From assembly GCF_021390675.1 (NCBI RefSeq), contig NZ_JAJEJV010000004.1, positions 1,736,001 through 1,800,000 on the forward strand: DNA of 64,000 nt. Direction: 5' to 3'. The DNA is from Dyella sp. 2HG41-7. Its GTDB lineage: Bacteria > Pseudomonadota > Gammaproteobacteria > Xanthomonadales > Rhodanobacteraceae. Every line of letters starts with the position of its first letter. Positions within the stretch are counted from its first letter, which is position 1. The position numbers and the translations under genes were made by a program. Under the pieces are notes generated by a model. It worked only from the letters and a program-made list of their open reading frames with translations. It did not search any database and was not told the DNA's origin. Shown here one piece after another: positions 1 through 8,802 of the stretch.

Positions 1-2
1 AC

Positions 3-203
3 TACGCTTGGACCAAGCAGCCCTTCATCATGCGCAATGTCTTTATGGGCGACTACAGCGGCCTGGCGGCGCGCGACGGGCACGTCTACGGCATCTGGAC
101 AGAGCACGTCGAGACGCCACGCACGTCGGGCAAGCCGGAGGCGAGAGACCCGCATCACGACAACAACACCGTCGTTAATGTGGGTACTGCGATATTTCAT
201 TGA
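3..203 (+). CDS. C-terminal end of a sialidase/BNR-repeat-like protein (5' truncated by window)
   Basis: The frame is open from the first base of the window and stops at a TGA ending at 203, so only the last 66 residues are present. The segment reads FMGDYSGLAARDGHVYGIWTE, a pattern (GDYxGLA...G.vyxvWTe) common near the C-terminus of exo-alpha-sialidase-like and BNR/Asp-box beta-propeller proteins. These are usually secreted and either bind or cleave glycans. The tail after residue 40 (many P, R, D, H, N) is low in structure signal. Function is inferred only from this fragment; the catalytic part lies outside the window. Confidence 0.55.
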   Translation, partial: YAWTKQPFIMRNVFMGDYSGLAARDGHVYGIWTEHVETPRTSGKPEARDPHHDNNTVVNVGTAIFH

Positions 204-342
204 CGTGCGGGAAGCGCCAAGCCAGGGAGTTAAATACCCGCGCACAAACCCCTAGATGATCAAGAACAAACGTTGAGAACGGCACGGGTAATAACGCCAA
301 AATTACGTGGGGTTCTAATTGCTATTGGCTGGATCGCAGTAG

Positions 343-382
343 GGGACGGGGACGCCTAAGTGGGTTTAGCTATCGCCGTCCC
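343..382. repeat. Inverted repeat GGGACGG/CCGTCCC
   Basis: Arms GGGACGG (343-349) and CCGTCCC (376-382) flank a 26-base loop. The left flank TAGGGGACGGGG is repeated exactly at 12327-12338. It resembles the termini of REP-like or small transposon-derived elements, but no transposase is nearby, so this is only a structural observation. Confidence 0.35.
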
Positions 383-514
383 TTTCCTTTTAAGCAGCTA
401 CTGCTTATTTAAGGCCTTGATTATCCGCGTCAGTATGTTTCTGGCCCGGTATTCAATGCGGCGCTTCCTGCGGTTAAGCATGAAAATGGATGGCCAAAAT
501 GGAAAGGCGTATGT

Positions 515-541
515 GTCCGCTTTCGGCCCAAAGAGCGCAGA
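515..541 (+). repeat. Dispersed palindrome, copy 1 (CGCTTT...CCCAAAG)
   Basis: The core CCGCTTTCGGCCCAAAG is closely related to a second copy at 2849-2873 and, inverted, to a third at 51781-51805. The repeat has dyad symmetry around the central GACC/GGCC. All three copies are intergenic or in leader DNA. Similar intergenic palindromes are known from gammaproteobacterial genomes, from general knowledge; the role is unknown. Confidence 0.5.
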
Positions 542-612
542 TTGCATGTTGCTTGACTAGGCAATTAACTCGGAGTAAGAAGCCGAAAGCCTACTGTCAC
601 AAGGAAATGGAC

Positions 613-1122
613 ATGCGAGCATTACGGCTTCCTACCCTGATCGTCGCGTTGCTAGGTACTTCGATTGCAGTTGCCGATGGCCCGCAAACGCCTGGAACGG
701 CTTCAGGCAATCTCGAACCGGTGCTCGTGTACGTCAATGCGCAGGGCAAAATTACCGAAGTCATACCGGCCGATCGGCTTTCCCCCGATTTGACACGTCT
801 GCTGCGTACCAATTTGGAAGAAATGATCCACACCCCTGCGTACGACAAACAGGGCAAGCCGGTGTCCAGCCAGTTCGTTATCAACGTGAGCTTGCAGTCC
901 CAACCCAATGGTACTGGCGGCTTCGACACTCACTTTGCATATGTATCAGCCAATCCCGTGCCACCCGGTAGATGGTATTGGTCGCACGACGCCAACGGCC
1001 GACTGGGTCTGAGCAATCAGACTAATTTCGCTAGAAACGCGCCGCCAGACATGACGATTCGCGATCAATACGTTATGCCCGGCGGGCAGGGAGGTATGTC
1101 TGTTGGGACCCGTGGGCACTAA
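613..1122 (+). CDS. Exported protein of unknown function
   Basis: 169 residues if translation starts at the ATG at 613, chosen because AAGGA lies about 7 bases upstream and because it gives a clean signal peptide (MRALRLPTLIVALLGTSIAVA, cleavage after A21). The mature part has mixed alpha/beta character, with a 'LVYVNAQGKITEVIPADRLSP' stretch near the start. This is reminiscent of small periplasmic proteins of TonB-C-like or other unnamed families. There are no cysteines in the mature part, no transmembrane segment and no catalytic motif I recognise. The next gene begins about 50 bases downstream and is also exported, so the two may be co-transcribed. Confidence 0.75.
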   Translation: MRALRLPTLIVALLGTSIAVADGPQTPGTASGNLEPVLVYVNAQGKITEVIPADRLSPDLTRLLRTNLEEMIHTPAYDKQGKPVSSQFVINVSLQSQPNGTGGFDTHFAYVSANPVPPGRWYWSHDANGRLGLSNQTNFARNAPPDMTIRDQYVMPGGQGGMSVGTRGH

Positions 1123-1173
1123 AGAGAGATGGACTGACTTGCCTTGGCGCCTACGCCAGAGTGCCCCGAAGGC

Positions 1174-1680
1174 ATGTCGTTAGCTACGCGTCTTGCCATC
1201 AATGTGCACAGAGTTGGTTATATATCGCGATGGGCGCTTGGATGGATGCTGCTGATCGCCTGTTTCGGCGCAAGCTGTCATGGTGCGACGGTCGGACCAC
1301 TGTCTCTCGGCAGCGATGTCCGTGTTGGCGAGGTAGCCAAGCATTTCCATAGCCAAAGCGATCACGTGGGGCAGGCATTCTGGTCAGATGTGCCCGTCGT
1401 TTATTTGGATAGCTCCGTCACGGCTCACGTTAGAGTGACGGAGCTCGCGTATATTCAAACCATCGAAATTCAAATGCCCCTCGCCAAGCTGGGCGACGTG
1501 AAGCGATATATCCAGGAACGCTTCGGCATCCAAAAATCCGACTCGACATCGTCGACGGCGCGCGGTTTGGCAGTATGGGACTGTCGAGACAAAGAAACTG
1601 CCATTGGGTTGTTCTCAAAACCAGAGCGCGGAGCGTTGCTACTGGTATTCACATGGGTGCCTTCGCTGAGTCGGAATTGA
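1174..1680 (+). CDS. Membrane-anchored or exported protein of unknown function
   Basis: 168 residues from the ATG at 1174; a TTG at 1144 would add ten residues. Neither start has a strong ribosome site. Residues about 18-37 (WALGWMLLIACFGASCHGA) look like a signal peptide or lipoprotein-like segment, with a Cys near the predicted cleavage site. The rest is hydrophilic with alternating beta/alpha character and a WDCRD motif near residue 135. I do not recognise the family. It lies downstream of another small exported protein on the same strand. Confidence 0.6.
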   Translation: MSLATRLAINVHRVGYISRWALGWMLLIACFGASCHGATVGPLSLGSDVRVGEVAKHFHSQSDHVGQAFWSDVPVVYLDSSVTAHVRVTELAYIQTIEIQMPLAKLGDVKRYIQERFGIQKSDSTSSTARGLAVWDCRDKETAIGLFSKPERGALLLVFTWVPSLSRN

Positions 1681-1882
1681 TTTTTTTTGCACAATTCACA
1701 TTGAAATGAGTAAGTGTCTGCGTTCGATCCCAAGCGAACTGTTGCATCACTTGCAATGTCTGCTTGCGAGTCGGCACCAACACTCACGTCGTGCCGCGCG
1801 CGTAAAGACCTTTAAGAAAGACAATTCAATCGATCAGGCGGTAGAGTTTCGCTGGGTATCGAATTAAAAATAGGGGAAACGA

Positions 1883-2839
1883 ATGCTTGAATGGTTCAGG
1901 AGAATTTGGATTGGCTCTGACCCTGTCGAGTTCGAAAGCACATTCGGAATGACCGAATCGATTGAGCGATTGAAGGCCGCCACGCGCCGCTGGGGATTCT
2001 TCTCTGTGACGGAAGAAGTAGCGAGCGGAAGAGTGACCGAATCCCGTGTCTCTCTCCAGCGGGTAATCCCTATGGTGGGCAATTCTTTTAAGCCATTCTT
2101 CGTTGGACGCTTCGAGGTGATTAATGGCAACGTGGTGTTGAGAGGGAGGTACACGCTTCACTGGTTGGTGAGGATGTTCATGGGATTCTGGCTGAGCTTT
2201 TGTACGCTGTTCACAGCGCTGGCTTTGGTTGCTGCCATGCGTTCGCCCCAAGCAAAGGCAATGCCTTTTGCAAGTCTCGCCATGTTGGTGTTTGGGCTCG
2301 GATTGGTTTGGCTGGGAGGTTGGTTCTCCCGCAATGATCCAGCGTGGCTGTCTGCTGTCATTCGTAAGGCGATAGAGGCATCGACTACAGTTGCAACAAC
2401 GGTTCAGGCGCAACCGCTGTTTTCCTTAACTCAAAAGCGTTCGCCACCCAAAGTCATTCTGGTCGTTTCTGGCGCGCTTTTTCTGCTGGGTTTCATGAGC
2501 CTCGCCTCGGCAATTACGGGTGTCCAGTCCTACCAAGGGTACCCTGGTGGATCCATTTCCACTTACTACCCAGAAATCTGGATGAGATACGCCGCAGCGG
2601 TGTACGGCGCAGTGATGTTGCCGCTAGCTATAGGTATCTACCGGCAGAAACTAACTGCTTGGCGAATGGGATTCGTAGTTCTCATTGGCGGGGCGGGCTT
2701 TCAAGTGTTCGCGCTTTTAACGCGGACTGACCTTGAGAACGCACGTATCCCCGCCATCGTTTTTTGTGTGTTGTTCGCCGTAGTCACCGCGGTCTGGGGA
2801 AGGTGGTGGTATGCGCAACGCGTTCACTTTCATGATTGA
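1883..2839 (+). CDS. Integral membrane protein of unknown function
   Basis: 318 residues, start at 1883 preceded by AGGGGAAACGA. The first 90 residues are soluble and the remainder contains about six hydrophobic segments. The first (around residues 92-115) starts LHWLVRMFMGFWLSFCTLF; the next ends LVFGLGLVWLGGWF; later segments lie around residues 185-210, 235-250, 265-285 and 295-312. There is no signal peptide, so the N-terminus is probably cytoplasmic. No enzyme motif is visible. The small membrane protein at 2907 follows on the same strand. Confidence 0.75.
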   Translation: MLEWFRRIWIGSDPVEFESTFGMTESIERLKAATRRWGFFSVTEEVASGRVTESRVSLQRVIPMVGNSFKPFFVGRFEVINGNVVLRGRYTLHWLVRMFMGFWLSFCTLFTALALVAAMRSPQAKAMPFASLAMLVFGLGLVWLGGWFSRNDPAWLSAVIRKAIEASTTVATTVQAQPLFSLTQKRSPPKVILVVSGALFLLGFMSLASAITGVQSYQGYPGGSISTYYPEIWMRYAAAVYGAVMLPLAIGIYRQKLTAWRMGFVVLIGGAGFQVFALLTRTDLENARIPAIVFCVLFAVVTAVWGRWWYAQRVHFHD

Positions 2840-2848
2840 GAGAAGAGG

Positions 2849-2873
2849 GGTCGCTTTCGACCCAAAGTGGATG
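2849..2873 (+). repeat. Dispersed palindrome, copy 2
   Basis: GGTCGCTTTCGACCCAAAG in the gap between two membrane protein genes. It shares CGCTTTCGxCCCAAAG with the copy at 515 and is the reverse of the copy at 51781. The left half (GGTCG) pairs with the central CGACC to give a short hairpin. Confidence 0.5.
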
Positions 2874-2906
2874 CGGAACAATAGTTCGAATGTTTGAGAG
2901 GGCAGT

Positions 2907-3167
2907 ATGAGAGCAGCGCGGGCGTGGAACCTTAATTGGCCATTGCGGCTGATGATTGCCTGTTTTGCGGTGGGTTATGTGCTCTACGGAAAGCGGTGGG
3001 TGGAGCCTGATCAGTCAAAAGCCGTAGGTCTGTATACGTGTTCAATCGCGTTCCTTGTCTTGGCGCTTGTTCCAAAGGGAACGCGACTTTGGGTCGCTGT
3101 GTGTGCGGCTCTAGCCGTGCCGGTTTTAGTGGACATCTCAATCGACGTTTTTCAGTTGTTGCGATAG
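2907..3167 (+). CDS. Small membrane protein
   Basis: 86 residues; start at 2907 with GAGGGC just upstream. Three hydrophobic stretches (about residues 12-28, 38-53 and 58-76) predict two or three transmembrane helices. It lies 67 bases after another membrane protein on the same strand. No family recognised. The low GC of the flanking gaps fits the surrounding unstructured region. Confidence 0.6.
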   Translation: MRAARAWNLNWPLRLMIACFAVGYVLYGKRWVEPDQSKAVGLYTCSIAFLVLALVPKGTRLWVAVCAALAVPVLVDISIDVFQLLR

Positions 3168-3369
3168 TCGGGACTAGGGCATAAACAGAGGGCAGGGTGC
3201 AGGTAGGGCGCGGGAAGTCTCTGTTGCTGATATTCGGCAGCTTGGACAGGCGCTCACATGTGGGCTCGGGTTAGTAGTGGTGTTTTGGCCTGAATGCCGG
3301 GCGCGCACATTAGGTTGTAAAAAGGCTCTGCTAGGTTATGCGTCGACAATTCCATATTTTGAGGAAAAG

Positions 3370-4350
3370 ATGGATCTGGAGGCAGCGGTAGGGGCGGATG
3401 GCATCCAAACGGGGGCGGCGCGGCGGTCGTTACGGTGCGCGCCCATCGACATGCGCGCGAATTTGGCGCTGTTTGGAATTGTCGTGACGGCTGTGCTGGT
3501 GCAGTTTGTCGCGTGGCCATTGATGTTGCGGCAGTGGGGTGTGTCTGCACTTTGGATCGCGGCGCCACTGGTGGTGTTGACGCCGACGCACTGGGGGCTG
3601 ATCCATGAATCGATTCATGGAAAGTTGTTGCCGCAGCGGTGGCTCAACGAATGGCTTGGGCGAGCGTTGGCTATCGCCTTTCTATTGCCGTTCGACGCTT
3701 TGCGCTTTGGTCACTTGATGCATCACCGCTATACGCGCGAACACTACGATCGACCGGACGTGCACGATGGCGCGACGCATCGCGTTCTGGCGCGCATCGG
3801 TTATTACGCGCATTTGTCGGGCGGTCTGTATCTGGCGGAACTTGCGATGCCTTTGCTCGCGTTTCTGCCGGTTAATTGGGTGCGTCGGCTCGTCGCGCAT
3901 AGGCTTCGCAGCGAAGAGCCGATGGATCGAGAAATCCAGCGGTTGTTTGTCGGTTTTGCCGGCAATCAGGAGCGGCGCGTGCGTATGCGCCGCGACTGGA
4001 TGCTCTCAATCGCGCTCTACGCCTTCGCCTTCTATCTTTACGGGGCATGGTGGCCGGTGTTTGCCGTAACGATGTTTTTGCGCGGACTTTGGCTCTCATT
4101 GGCGGATAACCTGCCGCATTACGACGTTACGCTTGACGAGCAGCAGCGAGCGCGCAATTTTCGTGCACCGGCGATCTGGCGGCCCGTGTTGATGAATCAT
4201 CACCTGCACCGTTTGCACCACCAGCATCCAACTTTGCCTTGGACAGCGCTTCCGGCGCTCGCGCGTACTGACGCCGCAGCGACCGAAGCCGATGCGGGCT
4301 ACTTCAGAGCGGCGCTCCGGCAGTTTCGCGGATTTGGAAAAATCCGTTAA
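3370..4350 (+). CDS. Membrane fatty-acid desaturase family protein
   Basis: 326 residues from the ATG at 3370, which has GAGGAAAAG directly upstream. It carries the three histidine clusters of the membrane di-iron desaturase/hydroxylase family: HESIH at 79-83, HLMHHRYTREH starting at 115, and HHLHRLHHQHP at 277-287. Hydrophobic helices lie between them (about 31-52, 58-75, 96-110, and 215-240). The family inserts double bonds or hydroxyls into acyl chains in the inner membrane, using O2 and electrons from a ferredoxin-like donor. The substrate cannot be told; no electron-transfer partner is adjacent. Confidence 0.88.
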   Translation: MDLEAAVGADGIQTGAARRSLRCAPIDMRANLALFGIVVTAVLVQFVAWPLMLRQWGVSALWIAAPLVVLTPTHWGLIHESIHGKLLPQRWLNEWLGRALAIAFLLPFDALRFGHLMHHRYTREHYDRPDVHDGATHRVLARIGYYAHLSGGLYLAELAMPLLAFLPVNWVRRLVAHRLRSEEPMDREIQRLFVGFAGNQERRVRMRRDWMLSIALYAFAFYLYGAWWPVFAVTMFLRGLWLSLADNLPHYDVTLDEQQRARNFRAPAIWRPVLMNHHLHRLHHQHPTLPWTALPALARTDAAATEADAGYFRAALRQFRGFGKIR

Positions 4351-4469
4351 AGGAGGCGCACGTAGCTTTCCATACGCACTTGTTGCCGATTTTGACGTGC
4401 GCTAGAGCGCGCGGTTTCGTTTGGTGCTTTAATTCGGAAAGCAACACACGACTTCTCAGGTAACTCGCC

Positions 4470-4886
4470 ATGTCCAACGCAAGCAATGAATCGACGCATT
4501 TTGAAGTGACGCACACCGATGCCGAATGGCGCGCCTTGCTGACGCCGGAGCAATATGCCGTGATGCGCGGTCATGGTACGGAGCGACCGGGTAGCTGCGC
4601 GTTGCTGCACGAAACGCGCGCGGGCGGTTTCGCGTGTGCGGGATGCGGACAGATGTTGTTTGTGGGCCAGACCAAGTTCGAAAGCGGCACCGGATGGCCT
4701 AGTTTTAACGATCCCGTTTCCGGAAGCACGGGAACCACGGTCGATACCAGCTACGGCATGACGCGCACCGAGGTGCATTGCGCGCGTTGCGGCAGTCATT
4801 TAGGGCATGTATTTCCGGACGGTCCGCCGCCGACTGGGTTGCGTTACTGCATTAACGGGGTCGCGTTGAATTTTGTACCGGATTGA
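4470..4886 (+). CDS. msrB: Peptide-methionine (R)-S-oxide reductase MsrB
   Basis: 138 residues, the usual length of free-standing cytoplasmic MsrB. It reduces the R-epimer of methionine sulfoxide in proteins, with electrons from thioredoxin. Both zinc CxxC pairs are present (C56-C59 and C104-C107). The core FESGTGWPSF and GLRYCINGVALNF are intact, with C127 as the catalytic cysteine. The end overlaps the convergent ATP-grasp gene by 35 bases. A free cysteine at 43 could serve as resolving residue (inference). Confidence 0.95.
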   Translation: MSNASNESTHFEVTHTDAEWRALLTPEQYAVMRGHGTERPGSCALLHETRAGGFACAGCGQMLFVGQTKFESGTGWPSFNDPVSGSTGTTVDTSYGMTRTEVHCARCGSHLGHVFPDGPPPTGLRYCINGVALNFVPD

Positions 4887-6087
4887 TGGATTGGCCGGGC
4901 GCGCGGCTGCTTCGTCGCCGTGCCAAAACTTGCGTGGCGAAGTGCAGGCCCGGTATGGGATCGTCCAAACGGAACGAGTGGAAATACGCGCCGGCCCACT
5001 GGAATAGAATGTTCAGCAGCGGTCCGCGCGCTTGCGCGCTTTGCACCCGAACGGTGTTGATGTCTCGATAGAAGTCGACGCAGCCGGCGCCGACTTTGTA
5101 ATCGAGCGTTGCATGATGCACCGGTAAGCCGAGCGCATCCTGATACGCCATTTCGCACACATTGACGCCGCAACGCGCCGCAAACTCCACATAGGTCCAT
5201 GCGCGCGTATTGACTTCAAGGATGCGGTACACGCCATCGCGCTTATCGCGTTTGAATTCGGCGCTGAAAATACCGCGATACTTTAACTTCTTTAAAAGCC
5301 GCGTGACATCATCGATTGGCGTTTGCAGCTGTTCGAGTTCAATGCTGCGGCAATACGAACTGTTGCCGAAATCCGGCGGCGAGATGCGAATGCGTTGGCG
5401 CGCAAACAAACCGGTGACTTCGCCGCTTCCATCGATAAAGCCGTCGACAAAATAATGATCCGACGCCGCGCCGGGCACGTATTCCTGCGCCATCAGGCGG
5501 AAGCCCTGCGCGTGCAGAGGGCGCCAGGCATCGCGCAGTTCGTCTTTGCGCGTGACCCAAATGCCTTTGACGCCGGTGACGTCGCTGAATTTTTGCGAGT
5601 TCACCGGTTTGATGAAAACACGGTCGAGGTCGTCAAACGGTATCGCGTCGATATCGGCATCGCTTTCGATGTGATAAGTGCGCGGGTGCGGGACATTCAC
5701 GGTTTTCAGAAACGCGGAAAAACGCGATTTGTCTTGGAGGATTTCCTGCGTTTCGCGCGTGCTTGTGCTGAGCACATAGCGCGACGCCAGATCGGTGCCA
5801 GGGAGATCCGAAAGCCACATGGCCGCATCGTCGGCGCCGGCAATCAATACGGCTTTTTCGAGCGGCATATCGCGCAATAGGTCGTATGCGTGCGGTCCTA
5901 GCGATCCATCCCACACACGCTGTCCTGGCGTGGGGCGATACCAACGCGAGTGCGTGACATGATCTGATGCCGGACACGCGACATAGGTCGGAATGCCCAC
6001 CATCGTTAGGCAACGCAAAATGCCGAGCGCGGTCGGGCCACGGCCCAACACGATCGCCGGCACGCGCGAATCAGCCTTTCCCCCCAT
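4852..6087 (-). CDS. ATP-grasp carboxylate-amine ligase-like protein
   Basis: 411 residues; the start at 6087 has GGAG six bases upstream. The N-terminus VPAIVLGRGPTALGILRCL is a pre-ATP-grasp Rossmann-like segment, followed by an ATP-grasp core. FIKPVNSQKFSDVTGVKGIW near residue 170 supplies the nucleotide lysine, MAQEYVPG is the clamp, and SAEFKRD...YRILEVNTRAW near 280-300 holds the acidic Mg-binding residues and Asn. Such proteins join a carboxylate to an amine by an acyl-phosphate. The substrate is unknown. The last 11 codons overlap msrB on the other strand. Confidence 0.8.
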   Translation of the reverse strand: MGGKADSRVPAIVLGRGPTALGILRCLTMVGIPTYVACPASDHVTHSRWYRPTPGQRVWDGSLGPHAYDLLRDMPLEKAVLIAGADDAAMWLSDLPGTDLASRYVLSTSTRETQEILQDKSRFSAFLKTVNVPHPRTYHIESDADIDAIPFDDLDRVFIKPVNSQKFSDVTGVKGIWVTRKDELRDAWRPLHAQGFRLMAQEYVPGAASDHYFVDGFIDGSGEVTGLFARQRIRISPPDFGNSSYCRSIELEQLQTPIDDVTRLLKKLKYRGIFSAEFKRDKRDGVYRILEVNTRAWTYVEFAARCGVNVCEMAYQDALGLPVHHATLDYKVGAGCVDFYRDINTVRVQSAQARGPLLNILFQWAGAYFHSFRLDDPIPGLHFATQVLARRRSSRAPGQSINPVQNSTRPR

Positions 6088-6283
6088 GACACGCTCCGGT
6101 ATACGGTGTTACCAGATTGCCGTCACAACTGTGATCGACGACTCATGCTAGCACCGCGTATGCAGGCTTCTGCAACGAGTAAGAACTTGCGTGCGATGGG
6201 TGTTTGGGCCAGTGATTTTGCGCCGTCGCCGACTGATCGAAAGCTGTCATTAGGCTGACGAAATTATCGAAGTATACGACGAC

Positions 6284-7810
6284 TTATCCAAAGTCTGGCC
6301 CGTGCTTCCAAAGCTCACTGGGCGGCCTACGCGTAGCACCGCACACAAAGATGTCGGGATGATCCCGGCTCTCCTCATTGACGACACCCCATGCATTGGT
6401 CGAATGACCGGCGAGACGGCAATCGAAGAAGAGTTCATCGGCGCGCTCCCGCGAATTTCCCAACACGATAAAGGTGGTGATCGGCGTGTTCGGATAGCCG
6501 CGCAGCCATCCCGAGTTGATGGTGGTGATCGGCATGGGTAAGTGATATTTCGGACCGAGCAGGGCGATGGAGCCGTATTCGCCGTAGTTCGCCACAACGA
6601 TGCCAAGCTTTGCTTGTTGGTCGGCGGGCAACGCATCGCGAATGGCAGCGACGTGCGCGACGAGTTCGTTCCAACCGATTTCTTCGCGGAGATCGCCATT
6701 GTGTCGCAGCGCAAATTCGCGCATTGGGCCGCTTGATGCGATGGGTACGATATTGAGCGCCGCGTAGACGCCGATGGCGAAAACACCGGTAAACATCAGC
6801 GTGGCGATGCCGACCCGCCATGCGGGGCGCATGTTTCTCAACCAACGTTCTCCTACGACGGCGCCCATCGCCAACAGCATCGGATAAGCGCCGCAAACGT
6901 AATAAAAGCGTCCCTGCGCAAACAGGAATATCAACAGCGGCACCAGGTACATCCACGCAAGCATGCGATAGCGGCGCTCCTTGGCGTAGGCGATCAAACC
7001 TGCCAGCCATACCGGCGCGGCGAACAGGTTGGCATTCACCAGAAACTGATCGCGCACAAAGCCATCCGCGCGTCCCTCGCCGACATCGCGTGCGTGGATC
7101 GATTGCAGAAAATGATAGGAAATGAAGTCGTGCCTGACGAGCCAAACGAGATTGGGCGCAAACAGGAGCAGCGCGATAACACCGCCGATCCAAAACCAGC
7201 GATTTGCGACATATCGCCGTGCGTCGGTAAGCAGCACGCCCACCAACACGCCAGTGAGTTCGAACGCCATCGAATACTTGGTTTGCAAACCGAGACCCGC
7301 AAATATCCCAATCGCCACCCACCAGCGCGGCTCGTCGTCGCGCAGCAAACGAATCACGCACCAGGCGATCAACACCCACCACAAGAGATCGAACGAGGAA
7401 TACTGAAATTCCGTCGCTTCAAACATCGGCACAGGCGACAGCGCGACCGCGATGGCCGTAAATATCTGCGCCAGTCGACCGCCTCCGAGATCGCGCACCA
7501 TTAGGCCACTCACGATAATCACCAGCACCTGCGCCATCACGGAAAACAGGCGCAGCCCCACCAGCGACAGACCAAACATCGAGAGGCCCAGATGTTCCAG
7601 CGCGGCGGTCAATGGCGGGTAGGGCACAAATCCCCAATCCAGATGCTGCGCATCGCTAAGGAATTGCCATTCGTCCCGATGAAATCCGTATTGCCCGTTG
7701 GTGAGCATGTGGGCGACGCCGACGAGCAGGGCGATGGCGACGACCGGCAGGATGCTCGGTTGCGAGCGAGAAGCGGCCGTTGAAGCTGTGAGCGGATCGC
7801 GGCTGTGCAC
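6284..7810 (-). CDS. GT39/ArnT-like membrane glycosyltransferase
   Basis: 508 residues from a GTG at 7810 (AGGGA about nine bases upstream). It has about 11-12 hydrophobic helices and, after the first helix, the acidic periplasmic loop YGFHRDEWQFL plus DWGFVPYPPLTA. This matches the DE-motif loop of the PMT_2/dolichyl-phosphate-mannose or ArnT-type family. These enzymes use polyprenyl-phosphate sugars to modify lipids or proteins at the periplasmic face. The soluble C-terminal part (about residues 345-508) fits the family. It is a single-gene unit with about 200 bases on each side. Acceptor and sugar are not deducible. Confidence 0.85.
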   Translation of the reverse strand: MHSRDPLTASTAASRSQPSILPVVAIALLVGVAHMLTNGQYGFHRDEWQFLSDAQHLDWGFVPYPPLTAALEHLGLSMFGLSLVGLRLFSVMAQVLVIIVSGLMVRDLGGGRLAQIFTAIAVALSPVPMFEATEFQYSSFDLLWWVLIAWCVIRLLRDDEPRWWVAIGIFAGLGLQTKYSMAFELTGVLVGVLLTDARRYVANRWFWIGGVIALLLFAPNLVWLVRHDFISYHFLQSIHARDVGEGRADGFVRDQFLVNANLFAAPVWLAGLIAYAKERRYRMLAWMYLVPLLIFLFAQGRFYYVCGAYPMLLAMGAVVGERWLRNMRPAWRVGIATLMFTGVFAIGVYAALNIVPIASSGPMREFALRHNGDLREEIGWNELVAHVAAIRDALPADQQAKLGIVVANYGEYGSIALLGPKYHLPMPITTINSGWLRGYPNTPITTFIVLGNSRERADELFFDCRLAGHSTNAWGVVNEESRDHPDIFVCGATRRPPSELWKHGPDFG

Positions 7811-8037
7811 GATGACATTCCCTTGGGTGGTTGACCCGAATACTCCCTTATCAGGCGCTATGGAGCTAAGTGCATTGGGATGGATTGACGTGGCTCAGGG
7901 GCGAATGGCGGGGTGATAGGGACTAATGGTGGCTTCTTTACGGTTGATTTGGGTGACTTGTCACCGAGCGGACACCGATGAATTTCTCCCTCCTGCTCGG
8001 TCACACCTTATAGAAGGCCAACCCGAAGGAGAATCGT

Positions 8038-8784
8038 ATGTCCACGTTGACAGGTAAGAACATCGTTGTGATTGGCGGCAGTCGTGGCGTAGGGCGGCGT
8101 GTCGTTCAGGCAGGCTTGGAGAGCGGCGCGCGCGTACTTGCCGTGGCGCGCAATGAAGGATCGCTTCGCCAATTGAGCGAGGCGTGCCCGGGCGTGGAAG
8201 TGCTGGCGCTGGATGCCTCGGATGAGCAGGCGCCGGCAAACGTGTTCGGCGTGGTCCGCCCGGACATCCTGGTGTTGTGCGCGGGCGCGTTTCCGCCGGT
8301 TGCTCCGCTGCACGAATTAGACTGGAAAACCTTTGCGGTGAATTGGGAAGCGGACGTGAAGATCGCCTTCCACTTCTGCAAGGCGGCACTATCCGGGCCG
8401 TTGTCCCCAGGCGCTACGGTGATCCTAATTTCCAGTGGCGCGGCGGTCGGCGGATCGCCCATTTCGGGTGGCTATGCCGGCGCCAAGCGTACGCAGATGT
8501 TTATCGCCAACTACAGCCAGAAAGAGTCCGATCGACGTGGTCTCGGCGTTCGATTTATTGCGCTCGCGCCGCGCATCATGCCGGACACCGAACTTGGAAA
8601 GCATGCCATTGCAGGTTATTCGCATTACCTTGGCATTCCCGAAGCGGACTTTATTCAGGGCATGGGACCCGCGCCCAGCGCCGCTGGCGTGGCGAGCGCG
8701 GTCATCGAGCTGTCGATGAATCAGGATCGCTCGAAAGGGAGCGCGTTTGTCGTTTCGGGCGCCGGGCTTGAAGTCATTCCTTGA
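8038..8784 (+). CDS. Short-chain dehydrogenase/reductase (SDR)
   Basis: 248 residues; AAGGAG seven bases before the ATG. The Rossmann motif GGSRGVGR (13-20), the NAG-equivalent CAGAF (81-85) and the catalytic triad area ISSGA (S near 133) with YAGAK (Y146, K150) are all present, so it should be an active NAD(P)-dependent oxidoreductase. It is followed after 18 bases by an ECF sigma factor gene, suggesting a two-gene operon in which the sigma factor may control its own partner enzyme. Substrate unknown. Confidence 0.88.
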   Translation: MSTLTGKNIVVIGGSRGVGRRVVQAGLESGARVLAVARNEGSLRQLSEACPGVEVLALDASDEQAPANVFGVVRPDILVLCAGAFPPVAPLHELDWKTFAVNWEADVKIAFHFCKAALSGPLSPGATVILISSGAAVGGSPISGGYAGAKRTQMFIANYSQKESDRRGLGVRFIALAPRIMPDTELGKHAIAGYSHYLGIPEADFIQGMGPAPSAAGVASAVIELSMNQDRSKGSAFVVSGAGLEVIP

Positions 8785-8802
8785 TACGTCAGACTGAAGT
8801 CC

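Larger units (their letters stand above)
204..612. other. Intergenic region with a palindromic element, no convincing gene
   Basis: About 400 bases without a convincing coding frame. They are more AT-rich and irregular than the flanking genes. There is an inverted repeat (GGGACGG at 343-349 against CCGTCCC at 376-382) and, at 515-541, one copy of a CGCTTT...CCCAAAG palindrome that recurs at 2849 and 51781. The short open frames here show no recognisable protein or good ribosome site. The region looks like decayed or repeat-derived intergenic DNA. Confidence 0.5.

Noticed and set aside
4852-6087. ATP-grasp protein as ligase for the poly-Glu peptides (graspetide idea)
   Set aside because: The peptides have long Glu runs like graspetide cores, but the ATP-grasp gene is about 19 and 47 kb away, is convergent with msrB, and has a pre-ATP-grasp ligase layout. 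The borosin-like enzyme is the nearer partner.
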